A stretch of DNA of 64,000 nucleotides from Bacteroidia bacterium. GTDB lineage: Bacteria > Bacteroidota > Bacteroidia > Flavobacteriales > Flavobacteriaceae. Positions within the stretch are counted from its first letter, which is position 1. Every line of letters begins with the position of its first letter. The DNA lies in contig JAUIBW010000010.1 in assembly GCA_030427585.1 (NCBI GenBank), forward strand, positions 62,001-126,000, written 5' to 3'. Position numbers and translations under genes: made by a program. This document shows positions 37,077 to 45,956 of this stretch, one piece after another. The notes below the pieces were generated by a model. The model searched no databases and was not told the DNA's origin. It saw nothing but the letters and a program-made list of their open reading frames with translations.

Positions 37077-38129
37077 ATGAAATCAGAAGTACTTATAATT
37101 GGCGCCGGATTAACAGGATTGTTACTTGCTTATAGGTTAAAAGAGCACAATATTTCTTTTAAAATTATCGAGGCTAGAGATAGAATTGGGGGAAGAATAC
37201 ACACTGTTCTTACCGATGATGAAACACCAATAGAAATGGGTGCTACCTGGATAGGAATCCAGCATCAGGAGTTACTAAAAGTGTTAGAGGAATTAAAGCT
37301 TCCTGTTTTTGAACAATTCATAAAAGGAACTGCATTGTTTGAGTCGCAATCTACTGCCCCACCTCAGCACATACATTTACCGCCAAACCAACAACCAAGT
37401 TATCGAATACAAGGAGGAACCATTGCTTTAATAAATACTTTGGCTTCATCGCTTACTAAGGAAGAACTTATTTTAAATGATAAAGTAACGAACATTAGCT
37501 ATACCAAAAATCAATTTGAAATTAATACTGTAAATCACAACTATTATACACATAAAGTAGTAGCTACATTACCGCCTAAGCTTCTTGTAAATACTATACA
37601 ATTTACCCCTTCTTTACCTAAAGACATTATTGAAATAGCTAACAATACCCATACCTGGATGGGAGATACCATAAAATTTGGAATTGCTTATAAAAGACCA
37701 TTTTGGAAAGAAAATAAATATTCGGGAACTGTATTTAGTAATGTAGGGCCAATAACAGAATTATATGATCACTCAAACCACAAAAATACTAAATATGCCT
37801 TAAAAGGCTTTTTACAACATGAAATGTATCTGGAAACCAAAAAGAACAGAAAATCTAAAGTGATACTCCAACTTCAAAAACTATTTGGTGATCCTGCTTT
37901 AGAATACTCTCAATATAAAGAAGAGATTTGGAGAAAAAATCCTAATACTTTTAAAGACGCTAAACATTTTATCTTTCCTCATCAAAATAATGGCCATCCT
38001 ATCTATCAAAAAGATTTTTTTGACCATAACTTATTCATTGCTGGTTCAGAAACTGCAACTCAATTTGGAGGATATATGGAAGGGGCAGTTAAAAGCGCAC
38101 AATCCATATATCAAAAATTAAAAAAATAA
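37077..38129 (+). CDS. Flavin-containing amine oxidase family protein
   Basis: A 350-residue FAD protein. The dinucleotide-binding motif is LIIGAGLTGLLLAYRL (residues 5-20) with the downstream IIEARDRIGGRI. The second FAD-contact segment near the C-terminus is LFIAGSETATQFGGYMEGAV. It is shorter than typical monoamine oxidases (about 450 residues). The substrate is not predictable. It ends 3 bp from the convergent phosphatase gene. Confidence 0.88.
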   Translation: MKSEVLIIGAGLTGLLLAYRLKEHNISFKIIEARDRIGGRIHTVLTDDETPIEMGATWIGIQHQELLKVLEELKLPVFEQFIKGTALFESQSTAPPQHIHLPPNQQPSYRIQGGTIALINTLASSLTKEELILNDKVTNISYTKNQFEINTVNHNYYTHKVVATLPPKLLVNTIQFTPSLPKDIIEIANNTHTWMGDTIKFGIAYKRPFWKENKYSGTVFSNVGPITELYDHSNHKNTKYALKGFLQHEMYLETKKNRKSKVILQLQKLFGDPALEYSQYKEEIWRKNPNTFKDAKHFIFPHQNNGHPIYQKDFFDHNLFIAGSETATQFGGYMEGAVKSAQSIYQKLKK

Positions 38130-38132
38130 GTA

Positions 38133-39773
38133 TTACTCTAATACAAAGGATAACACTTTTCCTGTAGCTCCGTTAGGGAAGGTAATTCCTAATAAAGCAG
38201 AAATAGTAGGTGCAATATCCGGGATATATGTTTCTTGAGTAGTGCTCCCTTTTTGTATTCCTTGTCCAAAAAACAATAAAGGAGCATGAGTATCATAAGC
38301 TAAACCACTTCCATGAGTCGAACCTGTTTTAGAATACGATATTGTAGCAGGATCCATTACATAAACCACATCACCACTTCTCTTTTGATTAAACCCTTTT
38401 TGAATCAACGTTGCAATACCTGTAACATATTCACCTGCTTCTAACTGATTTCTGGTAAATACTCTATCAATTTGATTTTCCTGAAGTATAAAATGAGCAA
38501 GTGCTTTCTCAAGGCTTTCTGCTGATATGTTATGTTTTTGTAACATGTTATAATCAAAAAACACTTGATTGTTCGATATATTTTCGATCAATCCATCTAC
38601 TTTAAACTGTACTTTTACAAATGCTTTAACTTTGGTGATAAATGCATCTCTATCAAAATAACCTGCAGGAATCTTAACCGACTTTAAATATGATGGCACA
38701 TGTACAGCTCCATGATCTGCCGTAAGGAAAACGGTATATTGCCCCTTACCTACTTTAGTATCCAAAGCATCAAAAAAACGTTCCAAATCTTTATCTAATC
38801 GCAAATATGTATCTTCAATTTCTTTAGAATTCACTCCAAAATTATGCCCAACATAATCTGTACTAGAAAAACTTACGGTAAGAAAATCTGTCATCTTATC
38901 TGCTCCCAATTGTTCGCCTTCGATTGCAGCAATTGCAAAATCGGTGGTTAAGCTATTCCCATAAGCCGAAGCTTTAATGATATCATATCCTGCATTCTGA
39001 TCTTTTAACTTTGCCAGATCATAAGGAAACGTAGCTGTTTCTTTACCTTTATATCCGCCTTCAAACTGATTTTGATCCGGGCCGCTTTCTACATATGTAT
39101 TAATATCATAAAGGGTATTCCATACTTTTAAATAAGATTCTGCCTGATTAGAGGCATTAAATTTTTTAACCCAATCCGGTAATTCGTTACGATAATAGGT
39201 ACTGGTTATCCATTTCCCTTCATCTTTACCTCTAAACCAATATGCGCCATTGGCAGAATGGCCGGCTGGCAGAATAGCACCTCTGTCCTTTATAGCAATA
39301 CCAATTGTTTTTCCTTTCAATTGTGTATGTAATCTATTTTGATCACATATAGTAGATGTTTTCATACGATGAGGCGACATTCGCTCCATTTCACTATCCG
39401 ACCCTACTGCTTTAACCAACGAATCGCTAGCACAGTATACCATTGCTTTACCAAACTTATTATACCAATTATTAGAGATAATTCCATGATTTTTTGGTGT
39501 AGTTCCTGTATATACAGACGCATGACCAGGCCCCGTATAAGTAGGTACATAATTAAAATGATTGTTTTTACAATTAAAACCTTCATTGATCATACGCTTA
39601 AACCCTCTATCCCCAAATCGATTATAAAAACGGGTTATATAGTCGTATCGCATTTGATCTACAACAATACCAACTACCAGCTTTGGCGAACTATTGATTT
39701 GAACAGCTTCTTGCGCTTTACATGGCATGTAACACAACACAAGTAATAAGATTAGAAATACTCTTTTTGTCAT
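38133..39773 (-). CDS. pafA: PafA-type alkaline phosphatase
   Basis: A 546-residue secreted phosphatase with a signal peptide ending CKAQ. It has the residue set of the calcium-independent PafA phosphomonoesterases: the Thr nucleophile at T80 (PTYTGPGHAS), Asn in SNNWYN (101-102), and the K162-x-R164 pair (IKDRGA) that distinguishes PafA from phosphodiesterases. Zinc ligands lie in D39, STDYVGH, LTADHGA and the C-terminal DTHAPLL. It releases phosphate from organic esters outside the cell. It is monocistronic. Confidence 0.93.
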   Translation of the reverse strand: MTKRVFLILLLVLCYMPCKAQEAVQINSSPKLVVGIVVDQMRYDYITRFYNRFGDRGFKRMINEGFNCKNNHFNYVPTYTGPGHASVYTGTTPKNHGIISNNWYNKFGKAMVYCASDSLVKAVGSDSEMERMSPHRMKTSTICDQNRLHTQLKGKTIGIAIKDRGAILPAGHSANGAYWFRGKDEGKWITSTYYRNELPDWVKKFNASNQAESYLKVWNTLYDINTYVESGPDQNQFEGGYKGKETATFPYDLAKLKDQNAGYDIIKASAYGNSLTTDFAIAAIEGEQLGADKMTDFLTVSFSSTDYVGHNFGVNSKEIEDTYLRLDKDLERFFDALDTKVGKGQYTVFLTADHGAVHVPSYLKSVKIPAGYFDRDAFITKVKAFVKVQFKVDGLIENISNNQVFFDYNMLQKHNISAESLEKALAHFILQENQIDRVFTRNQLEAGEYVTGIATLIQKGFNQKRSGDVVYVMDPATISYSKTGSTHGSGLAYDTHAPLLFFGQGIQKGSTTQETYIPDIAPTISALLGITFPNGATGKVLSFVLE

Positions 39774-39886
39774 TATATTTTAAATTTAAATAGCTAAAAT
39801 ACTATTACTACAAATGTAAAACTTTAATAGAAGGTTAAATGCTATGGATAATTTTTTTTCTATTTTAGCCTTTCTAATTATAATGC

Positions 39887-40624
39887 ATGTTTTACTTAGA
39901 CGATATTGGTCGTTATTTTTTAATGTTAAAAGGCGTTTTTAGTCGAATGACTAAAGGTTCTGTAATACGGAATCTAATATTTAAAGAGATAGATGATTTA
40001 ATTATTGGTTCTTTAGGAATAACGGTATTTCTAGCCTTTTTTATTGGTGCTGTTGTTGCTATCCAAACTGCACTCAATCTTACGAATCCTCTAATTCCAA
40101 AAAAGCTCATTGCTTTTGCTTCAAGACAATCTGTAATACTTGAATTTGCTCCGACCTTTATTTCTGTTATTATGGCTGGTAAAGTAGGTTCTTTTATTAC
40201 TTCAAGCATTGGGACTATGCGAGTAACTGAACAAATCGATGCACTAGAGGTAATGGGGATCAATTCGCTTAATTATTTAGTTTTTCCTAAGATCATTGCA
40301 ATGCTTACTTATCCATTTGTTATTGCAATAGCTATGTTTACCGGAATATGTGGAGCGTACATTGCCGGAGTGTATGGTGGATTTATCTCTAGCTCAGAAT
40401 TTTTAACCGGACTACGAGAAGAGTTTATTCCTTACCACTTGGTATATGCTTTTATAAAGACTTTTTTATATTCTTTCTTACTAGCTACTATCCCATCATT
40501 TCATGGGTATTATATGAAAGGTGGAGCACTAGAAGTTGGTAAAGCAAGTACTTCTGCTTTTGTATGGACTACAGTATCTATTATTATATCTAATTATATT
40601 CTCACCCAATTATTATTAAGCTAA
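39887..40624 (+). CDS. mlaE: MlaE family ABC transporter permease
   Basis: A 245-residue permease with about five membrane helices. Family motifs are VAIQTALNLTNP, the conserved EFAPTFISVIMAGKVGS and RVTEQIDALEVMGIN. The Mla system moves phospholipid between the inner and outer membranes. Its stop codon overlaps the start of the ATPase gene (TAATG), so the two are translationally coupled. The substrate-binding MlaD component is not next to them in this window. Confidence 0.92.
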   Translation: MFYLDDIGRYFLMLKGVFSRMTKGSVIRNLIFKEIDDLIIGSLGITVFLAFFIGAVVAIQTALNLTNPLIPKKLIAFASRQSVILEFAPTFISVIMAGKVGSFITSSIGTMRVTEQIDALEVMGINSLNYLVFPKIIAMLTYPFVIAIAMFTGICGAYIAGVYGGFISSSEFLTGLREEFIPYHLVYAFIKTFLYSFLLATIPSFHGYYMKGGALEVGKASTSAFVWTTVSIIISNYILTQLLLS

Positions 40625-41388
40625 TGATAGAAGTTACTAATCTACATAAAGGTTTTAATGGAGAAAAGATTTTAAAAGGGATCACTACGACCTTTGATAG
40701 AGGTAAAACTAATCTTATCATAGGCACCAGTGGAAGTGGTAAAACCGTTTTCTTAAAATGTCTGCTTGGGCTTTTTACACCAGAACAAGGTTCTATATGC
40801 TATGATGGTAGTGTATATTCTGAACTTAATGAAGAAGAGCAAAGAAATTTACGAGAACAGATGGGAATGGTTTTTCAAGGTAGTGCATTATTCGACTCTA
40901 TGACCGTAGAAGAAAATGTAATGTTTCCTCTTATGATGTTTACCAAACAAAAGCGGGAAGAAATGTTAGAAAGAGTTCATGAGGTTTTAGATCGTGTACA
41001 TCTTGAAAATGCTGAGAAAAAATTACCCTCAGAAATTAGTGGCGGAATGCAAAAGCGTGTTGCTATTGCACGTGCTATCGTAACACGTCCCAAATATCTA
41101 TTCTGTGATGAACCTAACTCTGGACTAGATCCCAGGACAGCTATTGTTATCGATAATCTTATTAAAGAAATCACCGAAGAAAACAATATCACTACCGTAA
41201 TTAATACGCATGATATGAATTCGGTGATGGAAATTGGAGAAAAAATTGTTTTCCTAAAAAATGGTAATCTAGAATGGGAAGGTGATAAGGCTCAAATATT
41301 TAAAACCGACAATAAAGCAGTAACCGATTTTGTATACTCTTCTAATTTATTTAAAAAAGTTCGAGATGCCCAGTTAAAAGGGCTATAG
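40624..41388 (+). CDS. mlaF: MlaF-type ABC transporter ATP-binding protein
   Basis: A 254-residue ATPase with Walker A GTSGSGKT (34-41), signature ISGGMQKRVAIARA, Walker B YLFCDEPNSGLDP and the H-loop INTHDMNS. The ISGGMxKR form is typical of MlaF. It overlaps the permease gene by one base. It converges with the LysE gene about 29 bp downstream. Confidence 0.94.
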   Translation: MIEVTNLHKGFNGEKILKGITTTFDRGKTNLIIGTSGSGKTVFLKCLLGLFTPEQGSICYDGSVYSELNEEEQRNLREQMGMVFQGSALFDSMTVEENVMFPLMMFTKQKREEMLERVHEVLDRVHLENAEKKLPSEISGGMQKRVAIARAIVTRPKYLFCDEPNSGLDPRTAIVIDNLIKEITEENNITTVINTHDMNSVMEIGEKIVFLKNGNLEWEGDKAQIFKTDNKAVTDFVYSSNLFKKVRDAQLKGL

Positions 41389-41417
41389 TAACATAAAATC
41401 AATAAAAATTATCCTTA

Positions 41418-42056
41418 TTAAGTATTAGTTCGCCTTACCATCGATAACATTACTCCACTAAAAATTAATAGTGTTCCTATGATTTTATTTTGCAAGTGAA
41501 TCTTTTCTTTATTTTCAAGATATTTTTTTAATCGGGATGCAAATCTAACATACATAAAAAGACTGATGCCATCAATTACCAAATAGGTTATTCCTAATAC
41601 CAATACTTGTGGTTCAAAAGCAAGGCTTTCATCAATAAACAAGGGAAATAATGCAGCGAAAAATACAATTGCTTTTGGATTTGATGCAGACATAAAAAAA
41701 CCTTCGCTATATAATTTTAAAAAGCTCTTTTCTTTATTCTTTTTTCTGAATTGTTCGACAGTTGGTTTTGAAATAATTTTTGTCACTCCCATATATACCA
41801 AATATCCAACACCAATCCACTTTATCAGACCAAAAATTTCTCCCGAAGAAATAACAATAGATGCTAGTCCTAATGAGGATAAAAATATCTGTATCGCATT
41901 TGCCGATAAATCGCCTAATATCGTTCCAACTGTTTTTTTTGCTCCATAATTCATGCTATTCGCAGAAGCCAACAATACACTTGGCCCAGGAGTTACTGCA
42001 ATAATAAAAACCGTTCCTATAAACGAAATCCAAAGTGTAAGATTCATATCGATCAT
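41418..42056 (-). CDS. LysE family transporter (RhtB-like)
   Basis: A 212-residue membrane exporter with six hydrophobic helices. The N-terminal FIIAVTPGPSVLLASANSMN and the segment GFFMSASNPKAIVFFAALFP are hallmarks of the LysE/RhtB superfamily. It probably exports amino acids or related molecules. It lies downstream of the DapA-family gene (114-bp gap) on the same strand, so export of a product or substrate of that pathway is possible. Confidence 0.9.
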   Translation of the reverse strand: MIDMNLTLWISFIGTVFIIAVTPGPSVLLASANSMNYGAKKTVGTILGDLSANAIQIFLSSLGLASIVISSGEIFGLIKWIGVGYLVYMGVTKIISKPTVEQFRKKNKEKSFLKLYSEGFFMSASNPKAIVFFAALFPLFIDESLAFEPQVLVLGITYLVIDGISLFMYVRFASRLKKYLENKEKIHLQNKIIGTLLIFSGVMLSMVRRTNT

Positions 42057-42084
42057 TTTATAAATTACCTTAAAAATAATACAA

Positions 42085-42096
42085 TTACAATTGTAA
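42085..42096. promoter_or_regulatory. Palindrome upstream of the LysE gene
   Basis: TTACAATTGTAA is a perfect 12-bp palindrome, 29 bp upstream of the LysE start. A related palindrome precedes the cupin gene at a similar distance (43579-43596). Confidence 0.35.
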
Positions 42097-42170
42097 ATCT
42101 AGGATTAGTACTAAAACAGGTAATATTCTACTTACCTATTTACTTAAAGATATTCTATTTTTCTTTTACT

Positions 42171-43076
42171 TCAACCTATTACTTTTTCAATACTATATTT
42201 CGATTTTTCTAAAATGATTTTTAGTTCATTCTTTTCTATATCGGTTAATGGTTTTAATGGGCTTCTCAAGTTTCCTCCTTCTTCTCCTAAAATAGTTAAA
42301 CCTGCCTTAACTGCTCTTGGTAATCCTTTGTTTACTATAAATTTCAGAAGATTAATCTGCTTATAAAATATGTCCTGCGCATGTCGTAAGTCATTTTCCC
42401 GAATAGCATCATACAATGCAATATTAAGTTCGGGGATAAGGTTTGGTGCCGCTGTACACCATCCCATTGCACCAGCAGAAAGAGCTGCTAATGCCAAAGG
42501 GTTTGAACCATTATAAAAAGCTACATCTTCACCTAATTCCTTTCTTAAATAGTGCATACGTTGCACATCACCCGTGCTTTCTTTAATCATAGTAACATTA
42601 GGGATTTCCAACAAACGTTTTAGCAATGCAGGCGACATGTCTACTCCACTTGTAGCGGGGTTATTATAAGCCATAATCGGAATAGAAATCTGCTTTGCTA
42701 CCGTGTCATAGTGCCTAACGATCTCGTTATCTGTTAATTTCCAGTAACTCATTGGGATAATCATAACTGCTGTAGCACCAGCTTTTTCTGCAAACTTAGC
42801 ATGATACACCGTTCTTTCTGTTGTTAGATTCGAAACTCCAACCAAAACAGGAAGTCGTTGATTAACTTGTTGAATTGTTGCTTCGGTTATCGCTTCTTTT
42901 TCCTGATCTGTAAGGTATGGAAGTACACCTGTACTTCCTAAAGGAGCAATACCATGAGATCCATTTCTTATTAATCGTTCTAAAAGTTTTTTAAACAAAT
43001 CAATATCTACTTTTTCATTAGTATCGAATGGTGTAATAGGATAAGCAATCACGCCTTTAAATGGTACATTTTTCAT
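42171..43076 (-). CDS. Dihydrodipicolinate synthase/N-acetylneuraminate lyase family protein
   Basis: A 301-residue class I aldolase-type lyase. The Schiff-base lysine is K165 (TMIKESTGD), the proton-shuttle tyrosine Y137 (MAYNNP), and the pyruvate carboxylate-binding motif GSTG lies at 47-50. Clear DapA genes usually have GTTGE here, so a pyruvate- or keto-acid-dependent aldolase other than lysine synthesis is likely. It is encoded with a cupin protein (21-bp gap) and divergent to a MocR regulator. The sugar or amino-acid substrate is unknown. Confidence 0.88.
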   Translation of the reverse strand: MKNVPFKGVIAYPITPFDTNEKVDIDLFKKLLERLIRNGSHGIAPLGSTGVLPYLTDQEKEAITEATIQQVNQRLPVLVGVSNLTTERTVYHAKFAEKAGATAVMIIPMSYWKLTDNEIVRHYDTVAKQISIPIMAYNNPATSGVDMSPALLKRLLEIPNVTMIKESTGDVQRMHYLRKELGEDVAFYNGSNPLALAALSAGAMGWCTAAPNLIPELNIALYDAIRENDLRHAQDIFYKQINLLKFIVNKGLPRAVKAGLTILGEEGGNLRSPLKPLTDIEKNELKIILEKSKYSIEKVIG

Positions 43077-43097
43077 TATGTATATTTTTTTGATGAT

Positions 43098-43559
43098 TTA
43101 TAAATCTCTTCCTTCTTCTTCGCGAAGTGCTACACCTAGGTTTTGAAGCTGAGGCGCATTTTCACTAGCAATGTATTTTGCACTTTTTGTACTACTCAAA
43201 TTTTTATGGCGATGCCAGGTCCAACTGGGAATGTAAACAGCATCTCCTGCTTTCCAATCTACCCTCTTATCTTCTATTTCGGTATACCCCTCTCCTTCGA
43301 TTACATATAGTAATGTTTCATACGTATGCCTGTGTTTGTTTGTCATTTGATCTGGCAACAAACCACCAATCGTCATACTTACATTTTTACTAGGTAGGTC
43401 GATAAAAAAAACAGGATGTTTTCTTTCTGTAGAGAACTGATCATGTACCCCTGCATTTTCTACATTTTTATGTATTAATGTATCGGGCATTACAAATTTT
43501 GGTCTTGCAAAAGTTTCATGAAAATCTTTTGAACTGAATTTTTTTTCTTTAGTTTCCAT
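43098..43559 (-). CDS. Cupin domain protein
   Basis: A 153-residue single-cupin protein. Metal-binding His/Glu residues lie in KHRHTYETLLYVIEGEGY (about residues 74-91) and the second motif in YIPSWTWHRHKN. It could be a small dioxygenase, isomerase or sensor. It leads the operon with the DapA-family lyase and is transcribed divergently from the MocR regulator. Confidence 0.88.
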   Translation of the reverse strand: METKEKKFSSKDFHETFARPKFVMPDTLIHKNVENAGVHDQFSTERKHPVFFIDLPSKNVSMTIGGLLPDQMTNKHRHTYETLLYVIEGEGYTEIEDKRVDWKAGDAVYIPSWTWHRHKNLSSTKSAKYIASENAPQLQNLGVALREEEGRDL

Positions 43560-43578
43560 TGTTTTCTAATTTTTTGTT

Positions 43579-43596
43579 CATTGTATTATTACAATG
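43579..43596. promoter_or_regulatory. Palindrome upstream of the cupin gene
   Basis: CATTGTA-ttat-TACAATG is an 18-bp inverted repeat, 20 bp before the cupin start on the minus strand. Confidence 0.4.
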
Positions 43597-43613
43597 TAAA
43601 AGTATTTGATATT

Positions 43614-43657
43614 TGGACTATCTTTATGGTACAGAAAATACATAAATAGATAGTCCA
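43614..43657. promoter_or_regulatory. Inverted-repeat operator between cupin and MocR genes
   Basis: tggactatct (43614-43623) and its exact complement agatagtcca (43648-43657) are separated by 24 bp. The right half ends one base before the MocR ATG. MocR regulators commonly bind such paired sites in divergent promoters. Confidence 0.65.
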
Positions 43658-43658
43658 G

Positions 43659-45074
43659 ATGCTTAGACCTTGGAAACTTCAAATTAAAATCGATCTTACC
43701 AGTAAGAAAGCTATATATCTGCAAATTGCAGATGCTATTATTGATGCGATTAAAAACGAGCAATTACATAAAAACCAGACCTTGCCGGGAAGCAGGCAAT
43801 TAGCAGAATTAATAAAAGTAAATAGGAATACAGTTGTTGAAGGTTTAAATGTCTTAATTGCAGAAGGATGGCTTGTTTCTAAAGAAAGAAAAGGAACATT
43901 TGTAGCCAATGTCTTTCCTAAACAGGACCAACATAAAAACATATATAGAAAAAATACTTTTGATAATGAGCATTTATCAAAACCCTTAATCGTTTTTGAT
44001 GATGGATTTCCTGATAGTAGACTTGCTCCAACCGTAGCATTAGCAAGAGCATACAGGCAAATTTTTAACCGCAAAGCTCGTTGGCAAATGATGGGGTACA
44101 GTAATGAACTAGGGGATTCTGAGTTTAGAAATGCAATGGTACAAATGCTAAATTTTAAGCGAGGGATGAATATTTCAATTCATGAAATTTGCATCACCAG
44201 AGGTAGCCAAATGGCAATGTATTTAACAAGTCAATGTTTATTAAAAAAAAATGATTTTGTATTAATAGAAAACCCAGGTTATAAACCAGCATGGCAAGCT
44301 TTTGAGAGTATTGGAGCCAATCTTCTTCCTGTTTCGATAGATGATCAAGGGTTAAGTATTGATGATGTGAAGTATTATTTAAAAAAATATAAAAAGATAA
44401 AAGCAATATACACGACTCCTCATCATCAATTTCCTACAACTGTAACCATGAGCTTACAAAGACGTTTAGAGTTAATCTCATTATCTAATCAATACGGATT
44501 TACCATTATTGAAGATGATTATGATAATGAATTTCATTTTGGATATAGGCCTGTTTTACCAATTTCTAGTTTTGATAACGTTCAGTATTTTATTTATATA
44601 GGAACATTAAGTAAGATCATTGCACCTGCCCTACGGATTGGTTATTTAGTGGGAAGTCAAAGTTTTATAAAAAAGGCAGGAAATCTTCGTAAAATTATTG
44701 ATGTACAGGGTGATAATATCATGGAGCAAGCTATTTTACAATTAATCAGAGACGGAGAAGTAAAACGTCATTTAAAAAAAACCTCGGCGATATACAAAGC
44801 CAAAAGGGACTATTTCGAGACCTTACTGCATACCTATCTAAAAGAAAAAGTATCTTTTAGTAAACCAGATGGAGGGCTAGCTTTTTGGCTAATGCCTAAA
44901 AAAGAAGTAGATGTTTTTCAGGTTGTCAAAAAGCTAAACATGCAAGGTATAGATATCATTACGCCTAATAAATTTAGTTTTAACAAACCCATACATGGTT
45001 TCCGTTTAGGATATGCATCATTATCTGAAGAGCATTTAAAAAAAGGGATTATTGCACTTTCTAAATTATTATAA
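43659..45074 (+). CDS. MocR family regulator (GntR helix-turn-helix plus aminotransferase domain)
   Basis: A 471-residue fusion. The N-terminal GntR winged helix covers about residues 10-80 (LPGSRQLAELIKVNRNTVVE). A fold-type I aminotransferase domain follows, with IEDDYDNEFHF and the PLP lysine in YIGTLSKIIAPALRIGY. MocR proteins use PLP or an aminoaldehyde/amino acid adduct as effector rather than catalysing transamination. The divergent cupin/DapA-family operon is the probable target. Confidence 0.93.
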   Translation: MLRPWKLQIKIDLTSKKAIYLQIADAIIDAIKNEQLHKNQTLPGSRQLAELIKVNRNTVVEGLNVLIAEGWLVSKERKGTFVANVFPKQDQHKNIYRKNTFDNEHLSKPLIVFDDGFPDSRLAPTVALARAYRQIFNRKARWQMMGYSNELGDSEFRNAMVQMLNFKRGMNISIHEICITRGSQMAMYLTSQCLLKKNDFVLIENPGYKPAWQAFESIGANLLPVSIDDQGLSIDDVKYYLKKYKKIKAIYTTPHHQFPTTVTMSLQRRLELISLSNQYGFTIIEDDYDNEFHFGYRPVLPISSFDNVQYFIYIGTLSKIIAPALRIGYLVGSQSFIKKAGNLRKIIDVQGDNIMEQAILQLIRDGEVKRHLKKTSAIYKAKRDYFETLLHTYLKEKVSFSKPDGGLAFWLMPKKEVDVFQVVKKLNMQGIDIITPNKFSFNKPIHGFRLGYASLSEEHLKKGIIALSKLL

Positions 45075-45106
45075 TGAGATATCACACAACCCCAATCATT
45101 CTGTTC

Positions 45107-45394
45107 TCATTGATGATAATGATTTAAATCTGTTGTACTCATTACGGGAGTGAACTCTATTATACTATATTCTGCTACTTCTTTTTCTATTAGTGGATCT
45201 TTATCTAATATTTCATAAACTTCTTCTTTTGAGTCGCAATTAGCAATTACAATTCCTCCTGTTCTAGGTGATTTGGGCCCTCCTATTATAAATTTCCCTG
45301 TGTTGTATTGTTCTGAGATATAACTACGGTGAGCTTCAGTAAAACGATTAACTTCTTCTATTGGTTTAACAAAATTAAAATTGATAATAAACAT
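45107..45394 (-). CDS. YciI family protein
   Basis: A 95-residue small alpha+beta protein. HRSYISEQYNTGKFIIGGPK is the typical YciI/YCII segment with the conserved His (about residue 23), and DPLIEKEVAEYSIIEFTPV closes the domain. The function of YciI is unclear; some are small dehydrogenase-like enzymes. It is the last gene of the HxlR-nudC-DinB operon, 10 bp after the DinB gene. Confidence 0.85.
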   Translation of the reverse strand: MFIINFNFVKPIEEVNRFTEAHRSYISEQYNTGKFIIGGPKSPRTGGIVIANCDSKEEVYEILDKDPLIEKEVAEYSIIEFTPVMSTTDLNHYHQ

Positions 45395-45404
45395 TGTATA
45401 TTTT

Positions 45405-45956
45405 TTAGTTCTTGGTTATTACTTTGATATCTAAATACCGTTCTTTTATGATATTGAAATGTCTTAGTTCATGCCCTGCTATATGGTATGCTAACCCTCT
45501 AACAGTTCTATTATTAATATTCCCAACAGACGTGCCACTTCGCATAAAACAATCATCTGGTAAATATTTAAAAAGCGCTATGGTTGATTTTCTTACCATC
45601 TCATATTCATCAAATATACTTTCTAAGCTTCGCTCATTGGCTTTAGAATATACTGCATAATCTTTTTCTTCAAATCCAGGCAAAGGTGTTTTATCATTTC
45701 TTGCATATCGCAATGCTCGATACGAAAAAATACGTTCATCATCAATAATATGTACCAGGATCTCTTTAATAGTCCACTTATTCTTAGCATACCTGTGATA
45801 CAGTTTTTCTTCTGGTAAATTGTATATAAAGTTTTTGATGGTAATAAAATTATCCCACAAATGATTTAAAACTTCGCCATCATCCTGCAACAAGTCCATA
45901 TATATGCTAGAGTAAGCAGGAAACTCACCAGAAACAGGTTTATCAATTTTCCTCAT
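45405..45956 (-). CDS. DinB family protein
   Basis: A 183-residue four-helix bundle of the DinB/YfiT type. The presumed metal-binding histidines lie in EILVHIIDDERIF and AYHIAGHELRHFNI. Many DinB proteins are thiol transferases (bacillithiol or similar) or stress proteins. It overlaps the nudC gene by 4 bp, showing translational coupling. Confidence 0.88.
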   Translation of the reverse strand: MRKIDKPVSGEFPAYSSIYMDLLQDDGEVLNHLWDNFITIKNFIYNLPEEKLYHRYAKNKWTIKEILVHIIDDERIFSYRALRYARNDKTPLPGFEEKDYAVYSKANERSLESIFDEYEMVRKSTIALFKYLPDDCFMRSGTSVGNINNRTVRGLAYHIAGHELRHFNIIKERYLDIKVITKN

